DNA of 64,000 nucleotides, from contig CAYVFI010000001.1 of the NCBI GenBank assembly GCA_964450955.1, positions 1 to 64,000 on the forward strand, in the 5' to 3' direction. Positions 51,480 through 60,613 of the stretch are shown piece by piece (positions within the stretch are counted from its first letter, which is position 1; each line of letters begins with the position of its first letter). The notes beneath the pieces were generated by a model that was given only the letters and a program-made list of their open reading frames with translations, did not search any database and had not been told where the DNA came from. Position numbers and translations under genes: made by a program. The stretch is from CAYNWT01 sp964450955. Its GTDB lineage: Bacteria; Planctomycetota; Planctomycetia; Planctomycetales; Planctomycetaceae.

Positions 51480-52903
51480 GCTCGAATTGCATCGACGTTT
51501 GTGTGTTCGCGTTTGGCCGGTCCCATCCGATCGTTCACGCCCATGCCGTCCAGCATCGTGTTGTAGACGTCGATACCTTCCTTGCCGACGTCCATGATCT
51601 GACCTGTCTTGAACCGTCCGTTGGCTCCGGTGATGGCGTGGAAGATGCCCGATAGTTCCCGCTTCACATCGTTGTGACGCCCGTCGCCGGATTCCGTGGA
51701 GATGGTGATCATTGAGTTCTCAAGAATCGAGCGTCCATTCGCTTCCATGGACTCCTTACCGTCCAACCGACTGAGGAAGTACGCCACCTCCCGCATCTTC
51801 ATGTGAGCATGCGCGCGGAGCTGTTCGTTTTTCTTTTTCTCGTTGAACTTGTGCCAGAACTCGTGACTGCAACCTTTGTCGCCGGACGCGTTGAGGTCTT
51901 TCGCATCGTTGAACGAGTAGATCAACCGTCCGTCGTATTTGTAGTCCCCGGTGACTCGCAGACGTTCGCCCGCGGCCAGGAATGTCAGGGCTCCAAAGCG
52001 AGCTCGGTCCAACTGAATGGCCAAGGCGTACAGGTCCGCCATTAATCGCCATTCGGTGGTCAGTTCATCAAGAGTGATATCGATACCCTGGCCCCCAGGA
52101 TCGGCTTCACCACCGTGAGCCAACAACGAACGCGGCGGCACTTCGGGCGCGTTGGGGTCGCGTTCTCGCATCTCATACGCGCGTTGTTCGAACTCGCGGA
52201 TGCGGTCCAGATGATCTTTCACGCGTGATTTTGAAGCCGAACCCAGCGGCGAGTTCGCTCCTGTGTAGAACTTATACTGCCCGACCACCGAATCCAACAC
52301 GCTGCGACGCAGGCGTTCTCGCTTGGCGTTTGTATCGCCGCCCATCTCTATGGTTCCGAACACTCGGTCAAACAAATCTCGCGGGCGTTCCTGCATGCTG
52401 GCGGCAACGGTGCCGTCTTCGTTGTAGCTGTGAACGTAGCGACCAACTCGGCTGCGGCGGAAAAAGGTTCCAGCCACCATTGTTGGCACCATCCCGGGTG
52501 GCAGGCCCTTCGGGTAGTGAGCCTTCTTCACCACCTGATCGATAGACGGACCGCCGCTCTTCGCTTCACCTTCCGGCGGTTCCGCCGTGAATGCTCCGGT
52601 CGCTCCATCGAAGTGAGCGTTGATGCCGGATTCATCGCAGCGCACCTGATCGACGTTCCGCATGATTAGCAACTTGTCCGACAGCGGCTTCAGCGGTTCC
52701 ATCACCCCGTCGAACCCTTCCGTCTGCAACGGAGCCGGAATGCCAAGCCCAAAGAACACGTTGAACGCCCGGACCGGCACATCGGCTGTCGGCGTACAAG
52801 CCGACGCCGTCGAAAGCATCATCTCCTCAAGCAGCGGCAACCCAATCGTCGCGCCGCCGATAGACTTGAGCAGTGTTCGTCGGTTGAGAGATTTTCGTTT
52901 CAT
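51476..52903 (-). CDS. DUF1552 family secreted protein
   Basis: 475 residues. A twin-arginine-type leader, NRRTLLKSIGGATIGLPLLE, indicates export in folded form. The DUF1552 body is recognised from FNVFFGLGIPAPLQTEGFDG, GASFDGATGAF-like HFDGATGAFTAEPP, SVGRYVHSYNEDGT and the terminal ITISTESGDGRHNDVK. It is the constant partner of DUF1592/1588 cytochrome proteins in planctomycetes; the pair is thought to work on a polymeric or sugar substrate. Here the two genes are separated by one extra gene (52906-53847). Confidence 0.93.
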   Translation of the reverse strand: MKRKSLNRRTLLKSIGGATIGLPLLEEMMLSTASACTPTADVPVRAFNVFFGLGIPAPLQTEGFDGVMEPLKPLSDKLLIMRNVDQVRCDESGINAHFDGATGAFTAEPPEGEAKSGGPSIDQVVKKAHYPKGLPPGMVPTMVAGTFFRRSRVGRYVHSYNEDGTVAASMQERPRDLFDRVFGTIEMGGDTNAKRERLRRSVLDSVVGQYKFYTGANSPLGSASKSRVKDHLDRIREFEQRAYEMRERDPNAPEVPPRSLLAHGGEADPGGQGIDITLDELTTEWRLMADLYALAIQLDRARFGALTFLAAGERLRVTGDYKYDGRLIYSFNDAKDLNASGDKGCSHEFWHKFNEKKKNEQLRAHAHMKMREVAYFLSRLDGKESMEANGRSILENSMITISTESGDGRHNDVKRELSGIFHAITGANGRFKTGQIMDVGKEGIDVYNTMLDGMGVNDRMGPAKREHTNVDAIRA

Positions 52904-52905
52904 CG

Positions 52906-53847
52906 TCAGTCCTCTTCGTCCGCGAGGTGATTTGCGTAATGCCCAGTGTAAGCCGTGGAAAACTCAAAGAGCTTCTTGCCGGTTTTTGGGTCACATGTGT
53001 GGACGAAGGCCCCGCCCGAGTTTGTTACGCCGAACAAACATACTTGATTTCTCTGTACGCTCACCGAGACCCATGTATGCGGGACACCACTGCTTCCGCC
53101 CCATAGGAATGAACCTGTCACATTAGCTTTCCAAACGATGTCGCCCGACCGCCGCTCGATGCAGTACAAAGGGTGCGAACTCCCAAAGCTGCCATGCACC
53201 GCCAGAAAACAATGGCTTGCTGTAAATGCAACGCTCAAGCCGCACTCAATAGACCCATCATCGTTTCGCTCCCGATCGGTAAACACCGTGCCGGGTAGTT
53301 TCATCAGGTTTTCCCCCTGCTTGAGAGCGAATCCCTTACCAATACGACGAACCGAAACGCCCTTAGGAATGGCGATGAGGTCCTCACCCAGTTCTGAGTA
53401 GAGATACCGAAACCCTGCATAGTTTTCAGTGTGCGCCTTACGCCATTCCGTGCCGTCATCGATCACCAGCTTGGCCCACCACTCGGGCGCCACGATCCTG
53501 ACTCGCCCTTCCAGGAAACCAATGAACTGCGCTCGCCCGACTCTTTTGGGTGTCTTGTAGTTGAGTGCCTGTTTGAGCGTCAGGTCACCGTACTTCAGCC
53601 ACGACGTCTGGACTGCGATGGTGTTGTTGGCGTGTCGCATCACACGCCCAAGCTGTCTGGAACGATCTGATTCAATGGCCTTGTAAAGTCGGTACCACGC
53701 ATCAACCTTGTCGTTTGTGTCGTCGGTTGCGAGCACCTTGGTTGCAAGCTGATCCACACGAGCGTCTTGATCATCGGGTGTTTGCGGCACAGCCAACAAA
53801 AGCACTAGGGTCACGTATTGCAGAGTGACGCATCCGGCTACGCTCAT
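52906..53847 (-). CDS. Hypothetical protein between DUF1588- and DUF1552-family genes
   Basis: 313 residues. A hydrophobic N-terminus (LQYVTLVLLLAVPQTP) may be a signal. The middle has a KTPKRVGRAQFIGFLEGRVR segment, and the C-terminal half looks like beta-propeller blades: SHPLYCIERRSGDIVWKANV and THTCDPKTGKKLF-like PQQ-type turns. It overlaps the upstream stop in ATGA and ends 2 bases before the DUF1552 start, so all are co-translated. No family recognised. Its codon use is like its neighbours, but the gene is not usual at this place. Confidence 0.7.
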   Translation of the reverse strand: MSVAGCVTLQYVTLVLLLAVPQTPDDQDARVDQLATKVLATDDTNDKVDAWYRLYKAIESDRSRQLGRVMRHANNTIAVQTSWLKYGDLTLKQALNYKTPKRVGRAQFIGFLEGRVRIVAPEWWAKLVIDDGTEWRKAHTENYAGFRYLYSELGEDLIAIPKGVSVRRIGKGFALKQGENLMKLPGTVFTDRERNDDGSIECGLSVAFTASHCFLAVHGSFGSSHPLYCIERRSGDIVWKANVTGSFLWGGSSGVPHTWVSVSVQRNQVCLFGVTNSGGAFVHTCDPKTGKKLFEFSTAYTGHYANHLADEED

Positions 53848-56474
53848 TGACCTGCTCCCGTCATCTTAATCAGATCGCTGTTTATGATTGCTGTCATCAA
53901 CGCCTGATAAGTGCCGCCGTTCTTCATGGCTTCTGCATGAATGTTGCCGACCACTTTCGCGTCACCAGCACCCAATGGTCGGCCGACGGCAAACTGCGTG
54001 ACCTTCCATGTTATCGACTCTTTGACCCGTTCGCTTTGCGCCAACAGGTCCATCAGTTGTTTTGATGTCTTGTATTGAATCGCTTTGGCTTGCCCGGGAA
54101 ATAGCAGGTTTCCGTCTGAACGCAGGTCGTTGCCGTGTTCGTCCTGATCGTGGAACGCACCCAGGCCATCGTATTTTTCCAGCCCGAACGCCAGCGGTTC
54201 GAACTTCGAATGACAGCCTCCGCAGCTGGCGTTTGTGATTCGCCCCATGGCGATCGAACGCTTTGTCAGTCCGGGTTCAGTTGGAACCGGAGTTGTATCA
54301 ACGCACGGCGGCGGATCTTTGACGACGCCGCGTAACAACTCGTGCATCACAAACAGGCCGCGGGTCACCATGGACGCTTCGTCGCCACCGACGGTCAGAA
54401 CGCTGCCCTGCGTCAAAAGACCGCCGCGCTGCGGGTTCTCAGATACGTCGTACCGAACCAGCCCGTCGCCTTGTGCTTCCATCCCGTAGTGCTTTGCCAA
54501 TTCAGGCGTGGCGAACGTGACCGGAGCGTTCAACAACTCGGCCAGTGGCTTCTTCTGGTTCCACACAACATCTTCGAAAAACGCGAGCGTTTCAGATCGC
54601 ATGTCTGCAGCCAGCTTTGCGTTCCAGGTCGGGAACTTCTTCGCATTGGGTCGTAGGTTTTTCAAGCGGCCAAGGTTCAGCCATTCTGAAATGAACCGTT
54701 GCGAATGCGCGATCGCGCGGGGGTCGGACAGCATGCGTTTGGTTTGTTTTCGAACGCCATCGGGGCCAAGGTTGCCCTGTTCGGCAGCCTTCATTAACTG
54801 TTTATCTGGTGGGCCGCCCCACAGCGTGTAGCTCATGCGCGAAGCGAGTTCATAACTGCTCACGTAGTTTGAACCGCCGGCGGCTGGTTGGTCTTCGATG
54901 CGGTAAATGAATCGCGGTGATTGCAGCATCGCCTCGATGACGTAACCCAGCGATTCATCGACGGTTCCGCCCGACGCCGCGACTGTGGTTGTGATGCCGC
55001 GGAGTGACGCGAGTTCCGAATTGTCCAACGGCCCTCGCAATAGCCACTTGCCGATACGTCCAATCAACGGACGCATGACCGGGTCTGTAAAATTGCGGCG
55101 TTTGCCAAACTCGTTGACGAACTTCGGCACATCCATGCGGCTTACAATCACTTCGGCCAGCCTGGCGTACGCTTGAACGTGCGACAAATCGACGTTTAGG
55201 TTGTACGCCGTATTGCTGAACCCGTCCGCTCGCAAATCGGCGGGCAGCATTTCTGTTGCTTCCTTTGTGATGTCAACGCCGACAGCCACGCGGACCGTTT
55301 CAATGTATTCCGGAACCGTCAACCGGCGAACATACTGCTGCGTGCCGCCTCCCGAGTGGGCGTAGACGGCCGGGTCGATCACATCCAGCGACCATGTGGC
55401 TCCATCGTCGATCCACTCTCGCAGCAGCGTCTTTTCGTCATTTGTCAGCGGCGTGCGTTCGTGCGGCATGTCGTCGGATTCGACGGATTCCCAAAGTGGG
55501 CTATCAGCCGACTTGCCGGCGACAAGTGCGATACCGCTATCGCCACCTTTGAACGCCTGTTGTTTGTGGGACAGAACCAAGCCGCCCTGATGCGTGCTGG
55601 CGTCGTGACACTCAAGGCAATGCTTCGACAGCAGCGGAGCGATCTTGCGTTCGAAGTGCCGTGCCTTTGGATCGACTTTTGCGATTGTTCGAACCGCCGA
55701 CCCGGCGTTCGGCCCGGCTTTGAAGTTGTTCGCAACATCTTTTGGTCCAAGGCTGCGGTTGTAAATCGCGACCATGTGGTAGGTGCCCAGCCACTGCCGG
55801 TCGCCCGTCATTTCGTTGCCCAGGCCCAGAATTGCCGCGTCGTCCCAGTTAGATGTCGTTCCATCGACCGTGCCTTGAGCGTTGTGTTGACCGTCGAGGT
55901 AGATGTGAACCTTGCCGGTGCGATCGCGGGTGTAAACAACGTGTGTCAGTTTCGTTTTTAAACTGCCAGGCAACGATGCTACGGACGGCAATCCATTTGT
56001 GCTGGTCTTCGTGGTCCGCAATCGAACATCAAACCGGTTGCCGTCCTGCCCCAGCGTGAAATTGCGCTCGTTGGAATTCTTCGACAACGTCACAATTCGC
56101 GCGGGGCCGCTTTGATTTGCCTTGGATGGTTCGACCCACGCTTCGATGGAAACTTCGCGCGATCGCTTCAGCAGTTGGCTTAGCTTCGTGGCCGCACCGG
56201 GAGTTCGAATGGTTGTCGAACCAACTGTCGTCAGCTTGCCCGCCGATCGACGAACCGCTTTCATGTCGGCGATTCTCAAATCAAACCCGGAACCGCTGCG
56301 GTCTTTCACGACCGCTCCACTGTCTGAAGCGAAGTCGAAAAACGCGACCACGCCGCGGTTCGACCGTTCCGGCCGTGTGCTGTCCTTAGCGAACGCGGCG
56401 GTGGTCAGCAGTACTGACAGGAAAGCAGCAGCGGCAGATGCTGCCGGATAGCGGGCCGCGAGTGTTCGGTTCAT
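53844..56474 (-). CDS. DUF1592/1588-type secreted cytochrome protein with LamG domain
   Basis: 876 residues. A signal peptide (ASAAAAFLSVLLTTAAFA) is followed by a LamG/concanavalin-like domain (about 45-245, ending in YHMVAIYNRSLG). A planctomycete cytochrome C1-type domain contains the haem motif CLECH (about residue 285). Then come the DUF1587/1595/1592 blocks (VRRLTVPEYIETVRVAVGVD; ASRMSYTLWGGPPDKQLM; SQRFISEWLNLGRL) and DUF1588/1585 with a second haem motif ASCGGCHSKFEPLAFGLEKY (about 765). It should be exported and carry two c-type haems. The DUF1552 partner lies downstream in the same operon. Confidence 0.95.
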   Translation of the reverse strand: MNRTLAARYPAASAAAAFLSVLLTTAAFAKDSTRPERSNRGVVAFFDFASDSGAVVKDRSGSGFDLRIADMKAVRRSAGKLTTVGSTTIRTPGAATKLSQLLKRSREVSIEAWVEPSKANQSGPARIVTLSKNSNERNFTLGQDGNRFDVRLRTTKTSTNGLPSVASLPGSLKTKLTHVVYTRDRTGKVHIYLDGQHNAQGTVDGTTSNWDDAAILGLGNEMTGDRQWLGTYHMVAIYNRSLGPKDVANNFKAGPNAGSAVRTIAKVDPKARHFERKIAPLLSKHCLECHDASTHQGGLVLSHKQQAFKGGDSGIALVAGKSADSPLWESVESDDMPHERTPLTNDEKTLLREWIDDGATWSLDVIDPAVYAHSGGGTQQYVRRLTVPEYIETVRVAVGVDITKEATEMLPADLRADGFSNTAYNLNVDLSHVQAYARLAEVIVSRMDVPKFVNEFGKRRNFTDPVMRPLIGRIGKWLLRGPLDNSELASLRGITTTVAASGGTVDESLGYVIEAMLQSPRFIYRIEDQPAAGGSNYVSSYELASRMSYTLWGGPPDKQLMKAAEQGNLGPDGVRKQTKRMLSDPRAIAHSQRFISEWLNLGRLKNLRPNAKKFPTWNAKLAADMRSETLAFFEDVVWNQKKPLAELLNAPVTFATPELAKHYGMEAQGDGLVRYDVSENPQRGGLLTQGSVLTVGGDEASMVTRGLFVMHELLRGVVKDPPPCVDTTPVPTEPGLTKRSIAMGRITNASCGGCHSKFEPLAFGLEKYDGLGAFHDQDEHGNDLRSDGNLLFPGQAKAIQYKTSKQLMDLLAQSERVKESITWKVTQFAVGRPLGAGDAKVVGNIHAEAMKNGGTYQALMTAIINSDLIKMTGAGQ

Positions 56475-56648
56475 GGCTCGATTGTCCTCTCAGCAGGCCG
56501 GCACCGCAATGGCGCAGTCCGTAGAGTCTGCCTAACCAGAACAATAGTCAGTATCTGTTGGTGGTCGGCATTTTTCGTTCAACCGTCAAAAACCGTCTGA
56601 GGCACAAGACCGATAAACACAGTGAACCAGTGTGGAAGCGGTCTGCGC

Positions 56649-58211
56649 ATGCGATTCGTAACGGTAACTCTTGGGACTCTGCTAGTCGCCCTGTCGGCGG
56701 GTTGCCGGACTGCGCCGACAAAGATTACGAACGCAGAACGCCCAGCCGCCGGCGTTGTTCGCACCGCGCCACGCACTGAGAACTCGGCCCGGCCGACGCA
56801 ACCGGACGTTCGACAAGTTGCCTATCAGGCGCAATCTGATTGGGAACCGGTTGCACCAGCGTTCGGTCAGAAATCGACTGCGGATGCAAATCCTCGACGG
56901 GATACCGACAAGGAATCCGGTGCGGGACCAGAAGAAGACACCGATGCCCAGGCCGACCAGCTCAACACAGAACCCGACGACGACACCGCGCTGCCGCTTG
57001 AACAACTGGTTGACGATTCGCAGGAACCGGACACACTCCCCGAAGATACGTTAAGCCTCGCGGACTTCGAAACGCTGGCCGTCCACAACAGTCCCATCGT
57101 GCAACACGCGGCGGCTCGCGTCACCGTCGCCCAGGGACAGCATCTTCAGGCGGGGCTCTATCCAAACCCAATCATTGGCTATCACGGCGTCAACATTGGA
57201 AACAACAACACGTCCGGACGACAGGCCGGCTTCATTCAGCAACGCTTTGTCACCGGCGGCAAACTGCAACTGGATCAGGACATCCAGTGCCGCGAAATTC
57301 AGGTTCAGGAACAGCAACTCATTGCGGCACGTCAACGCGTTTTGACTGACGTCCGCAGCCGCTTCTACGAAGCCATCGTCGCGCAACGTCGAGAAGAACT
57401 GACCAGCCAATTGGTGCAGATCGCCAGAGAACTCGCAACGTCCACCGACAAACTATTGGAAGCAGAACAAGCCAGCGAGAACACGTTCCTCCAGGCAGAG
57501 ATCGAAGTCGAACAAGCAGCGATTCTCAACGACAATGCTGCCAACGCGACAGTGGAAGCCTGGCGGCAATTGACCGCGGTTGCCGGAGAACCAGACCTGC
57601 CGCTGACGAAACTGGCGGGTGATATCGATGGCACATTCGCCGAAGTGAATCTGGAAGAACTCACCAACGTGGTTCTTGATGCTCATCCACTCGTAGCTGC
57701 AGCCAGAGCCCGCGTTGACAAGGCCTCCGTCACCATCGAACGAGCCCACCGTGAGAACATCCCCGACATCGAGTTCCTTGCCGACGCTGCTCGAACCAAC
57801 CAGACAGGCTTCAACACCGCACAAGCTCGGCTCGCCATCGAGATTCCACTGTGGGACAAGAACCAGGGCAACATTCTGTCCGCCCAGGCTGAAGAAGCCG
57901 CCGCCCGCGCCGAAGTCCGACGTGTCGAACTGGAACTACAACAGCGACTAGCCGTCGTGTTCCGCCAGTACTCCAACGCCCTGCATCAGGCCAAACGCTA
58001 CCGAGACCGCATCCTGCCCAAGGCCGAACGCTCACTGGAACTGGTTCTCAACGGCTACGACAACGGCCAGGTCGAATACCTCACGCTACTTAACTCACAG
58101 CAGAAGTTCGTTGAAGTGAATCTGGCGTACACAGACTCACTGGAACAACTGCAAAAGGCCGCGGCGTTGCTGGAAGGGCAGTTGCTGACAGATAGCCTGG
58201 CGGCGGACTGA
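56649..58211 (+). CDS. TolC-family outer membrane channel
   Basis: 520 residues from the ATG at 56649, with GGAAG upstream. The leader ends in the lipobox LLVALSAGC, so the protein is a lipoprotein like CusC/OprM. An acidic, disordered linker of about 100 residues precedes the first long helical repeat (LADFETLAVHNSPIVQHAAA). The two-fold repeat is visible as LYPNPIIGYHG in the first half and the matching AHRENIPDIEFLADAART in the second. The channel would pair with the HlyD adaptor and ABC components downstream. It is the first gene of the efflux cluster and divergent from the cytochrome gene. Confidence 0.92.
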   Translation: MRFVTVTLGTLLVALSAGCRTAPTKITNAERPAAGVVRTAPRTENSARPTQPDVRQVAYQAQSDWEPVAPAFGQKSTADANPRRDTDKESGAGPEEDTDAQADQLNTEPDDDTALPLEQLVDDSQEPDTLPEDTLSLADFETLAVHNSPIVQHAAARVTVAQGQHLQAGLYPNPIIGYHGVNIGNNNTSGRQAGFIQQRFVTGGKLQLDQDIQCREIQVQEQQLIAARQRVLTDVRSRFYEAIVAQRREELTSQLVQIARELATSTDKLLEAEQASENTFLQAEIEVEQAAILNDNAANATVEAWRQLTAVAGEPDLPLTKLAGDIDGTFAEVNLEELTNVVLDAHPLVAAARARVDKASVTIERAHRENIPDIEFLADAARTNQTGFNTAQARLAIEIPLWDKNQGNILSAQAEEAAARAEVRRVELELQQRLAVVFRQYSNALHQAKRYRDRILPKAERSLELVLNGYDNGQVEYLTLLNSQQKFVEVNLAYTDSLEQLQKAAALLEGQLLTDSLAAD

Positions 58212-58343
58212 TTTCGGTAATTTGGTGGTCATGCCGACACGGCAGGGGCTGCAACGGCTTCTGTGTTTGACCGGCGAATTCCGTTTAGTTTTCGATTGCC
58301 GATTCGGATTGCTCGACGCATGCCGCAGGCTTATCATTGAGAT

Positions 58344-58715
58344 ATGTCGAAGGCCGCAACAATCCTACTGATCGCTATCGGGATCATCGCCTGTCCGCTG
58401 CTTTGTCGGTCGGGCGAGTGCTGTGGCCGTGCGACCGAACTTTCGGCTGAGAGTTGTTGTTGCTGTTGCGATTCGACTGACTGTGACAGCGATCACGCAC
58501 CACGGGTTCCCGGAGAGTGCGACAAGCAGTGTCTTTGTTCTGGTGCGGTGGCCACCGATTTAACTGTGCAGGTAGAACCGCCGCAGGTGAGTTCTGTGGA
58601 GCCGGTCCCTGCGTCCTCCTCAGTCGCGGATGGGCCTTGCGAGGCTGTGCAGTCGGCCGAGATGCTTTCGGGCTCAGGCTGTAGAAGCTGTCTGAACGTA
58701 CGCCTGCTGGTCTAA
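58344..58715 (+). CDS. Cys-rich secreted small protein
   Basis: 123 residues with a signal-like start (ATILLIAIGIIACPLLC) and 16 cysteines, including a run of five in SAESCCCCCDSTDC and spaced pairs in CDKQCLC. The cysteines are not spaced as in a known zinc finger or metallothionein. It lies between the TolC-like gene and the first permease, on the same strand, so a metal-binding or redox role in the efflux system is possible; this is inference. The ORF has codon use like its neighbours. Confidence 0.6.
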   Translation: MSKAATILLIAIGIIACPLLCRSGECCGRATELSAESCCCCCDSTDCDSDHAPRVPGECDKQCLCSGAVATDLTVQVEPPQVSSVEPVPASSSVADGPCEAVQSAEMLSGSGCRSCLNVRLLV

Positions 58716-58773
58716 ACGAACGCGCGCACTCTGACGTTTTGTGCTCGCTTGTTCGTAGCTTTGATTCAGCCGT

Positions 58774-59937
58774 ATGTTTTTCCGCCCGCTCCCATGGGAG
58801 TACGCAATTCGAAATCTGTTCCGTCGCCCCCTGCGTACGTTGTTGACGTTCCTTGGGCTGACGACGGTGGTGCTGTTGGTATTTGTTGTCATTGGGTTCA
58901 TTCGCGGGCTGGAGAGTTCGCTGGACGTGACGGGAGACAAACAGACCGCGCTTGTGTTCTCGCTGGGCATGGGTGAGAACCTGGAGTACTCGTCGATTCC
59001 GATGCGAACCGCCGATCTGGTCGGGGCCAGTGTTCCTGGAATTCAATCGCGTTACGACCAGAAGTATGTGTCGCCCGAACTGTATCTTGGAACCGAAGTT
59101 CGCGTCGCTGGTCACGAACCGTCCATGGGACTGGTGCGCGGGATGACGCGTTCGATTTTGTTTGTTCGAAAACAGGTGGAACTCGAAAGCGGGCATTGGC
59201 CGGAAACAGGTGAGGTGATCGTGGGTCGCATGGTGGCCGCGAAGCTGGGCGTGAACGCGAGCGAACTGGCCGACGGCACCTCGATCGACTTCGAAGGGCG
59301 TTCATGGAAAGTCAGCGGTGTGTTCTCCGCCGGTGGTTCGGCGTTTGAATCGGAAGCCTGGTGCCGGCTGGATGAACTACAACAAGCCATGAAACGGCAG
59401 GACCTCAGCATCGTCGCGCTGACCATGTCCGCCGACGGCGACTTCGCGGACGTGGATTTGTTTTGCAAGGAACGGTTGGATTTGGAACTGCAAACAATTC
59501 AGGAACCAGAATACTACGCATCGCTGCAACGTGATTATGGGCCGGTTCGATGGCTGGCGTGGCTGGTCGTTCTGCTGGTTTCCGGAGCGGGCGTGTTTGC
59601 GGGGCTTAACACAATGTACGGCTCGGTGGTGGGCCGGATTGCGGAACTTTCAATGCTACGCACCGTCGGTTTTGTGCGCCGCGCGATCATTGTCAGTCTG
59701 ATTCAGGAAGGTGTCCTGCTTGCTGCTGCTGCAAGTCTGCTGGCCGCATTCCTGGCACTGGTGCTGGTCAACGGCGCCGCGGTCCGATTCACCATGGGCG
59801 CGTTCGCGTTGCGAGTTGACAGCGTCGCCATCCTGATCGGCTGCGCGGTTGGTCTGTCACTGGGCGTGGTCGGAGCGATTCCGCCGGCAATCAAAGCACT
59901 TAGAATCCCAGTCGTCGATGGACTCAAAGCGGTATGA
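58774..59937 (+). CDS. FtsX/MacB-like ABC transporter permease
   Basis: 387 residues. A membrane span near the N-terminus (TLLTFLGLTTVVLLVFVV) is followed by a periplasmic MacB-type domain of about 200 residues (GHWPETGEVIVGRMVAAKLG) and three C-terminal spans (WLVVLLVSGAGVFAGLNTMY; EGVLLAAAASLLAAFLALVL; SVAILIGCAVGLSLGVVGAI). The FtsX motif ELSMLRTVGFVRRAI is present. It would use the ATPase at 62185. The two-hairpin repeat begins 9 bp after its stop. Confidence 0.9.
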   Translation: MFFRPLPWEYAIRNLFRRPLRTLLTFLGLTTVVLLVFVVIGFIRGLESSLDVTGDKQTALVFSLGMGENLEYSSIPMRTADLVGASVPGIQSRYDQKYVSPELYLGTEVRVAGHEPSMGLVRGMTRSILFVRKQVELESGHWPETGEVIVGRMVAAKLGVNASELADGTSIDFEGRSWKVSGVFSAGGSAFESEAWCRLDELQQAMKRQDLSIVALTMSADGDFADVDLFCKERLDLELQTIQEPEYYASLQRDYGPVRWLAWLVVLLVSGAGVFAGLNTMYGSVVGRIAELSMLRTVGFVRRAIIVSLIQEGVLLAAAASLLAAFLALVLVNGAAVRFTMGAFALRVDSVAILIGCAVGLSLGVVGAIPPAIKALRIPVVDGLKAV

Positions 59938-59945
59938 CAAAGTTG

Positions 59946-59964
59946 CCGAACACTCCGTGTTCGG
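59946..59964. repeat. Two-hairpin element, half copy D
   Basis: CCGAACAC-TCC-GTGTTCGG is hairpin 2 of the family seen at 35798 and 38857, in the opposite orientation; hairpin 1 is absent. It lies 9 bases after the permease stop and could serve as the 3' end of the transcript. Confidence 0.75.
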
Positions 59965-60070
59965 TCCAAAAACAATCAAACAATGAGAGGCAGTCAGCAG
60001 TTCAACCGACTGTCCTATTCCGAACCTCGAAACGTTCGATCAATTCAATCAATGACCAAAGGAGCTCATT

Positions 60071-60604
60071 ATGAAAAACCTAGTCCCACTCGTCGCACTG
60101 CTCGTCTTCGCAGGCTGCGGCGATTCGACTGAAGTCGCTGAAACTGGTTCGGCGACCACGACCCCAGCGGTCGATGCTTCCGCGTTCCTTCTGGACGCAG
60201 AACCAGACGGCGCGATTGGCGTGGTCAAGGTTCGAACCGAATCAAAAGACGGAGACGAAATCGTCATCGTTGGTCGCATTGGCGGCAACAAGAATCCATG
60301 GGTCGATGGCCGTGCGGCGTTTTCGATCGTCGATCTGGACGCTAAGCCATGCAACGAAATTCCCGGCGACAAGTGCCCGGCACCATGGGACTACTGCTGC
60401 GAAGACAACCTCGCCAGCAAGACGACGCTTGTGAAGTTTAATGATGACAACGGGAAGCTAGTGGCCGCCGGAGCGAAGGAGTTGTTCGGGCTGAAAGAAT
60501 TGGACACGGTCGTTATTTCCGGCAAAGCCAAAGTTGACGATGCCGGAAACGTGACCGTCATGGCCGAAAGTATGTTTGTCCGAAACGACGCAGGGGGCAA
60601 ATAG
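60071..60604 (+). CDS. Lipoprotein of the efflux cluster
   Basis: 177 residues. The leader ends in the lipobox VFAGC (Cys about 16), preceded by an excellent AAAGGAG ribosome site. The mature part is beta-rich and may be an OB-like fold: EIVIVGRIGGNKNPWVDGRA, AFSIVDLDAKPCNEIPGDKC, and DTVVISGKAKVDDAGNVTV. Five internal cysteines cluster in the 98-116 region (C-x8-C-x7-CC), perhaps a metal site. No family name known. It is coupled to the adaptor gene by a 9-bp gap. Confidence 0.8.
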   Translation: MKNLVPLVALLVFAGCGDSTEVAETGSATTTPAVDASAFLLDAEPDGAIGVVKVRTESKDGDEIVIVGRIGGNKNPWVDGRAAFSIVDLDAKPCNEIPGDKCPAPWDYCCEDNLASKTTLVKFNDDNGKLVAAGAKELFGLKELDTVVISGKAKVDDAGNVTVMAESMFVRNDAGGK

Positions 60605-60613
60605 AGAACCGCC

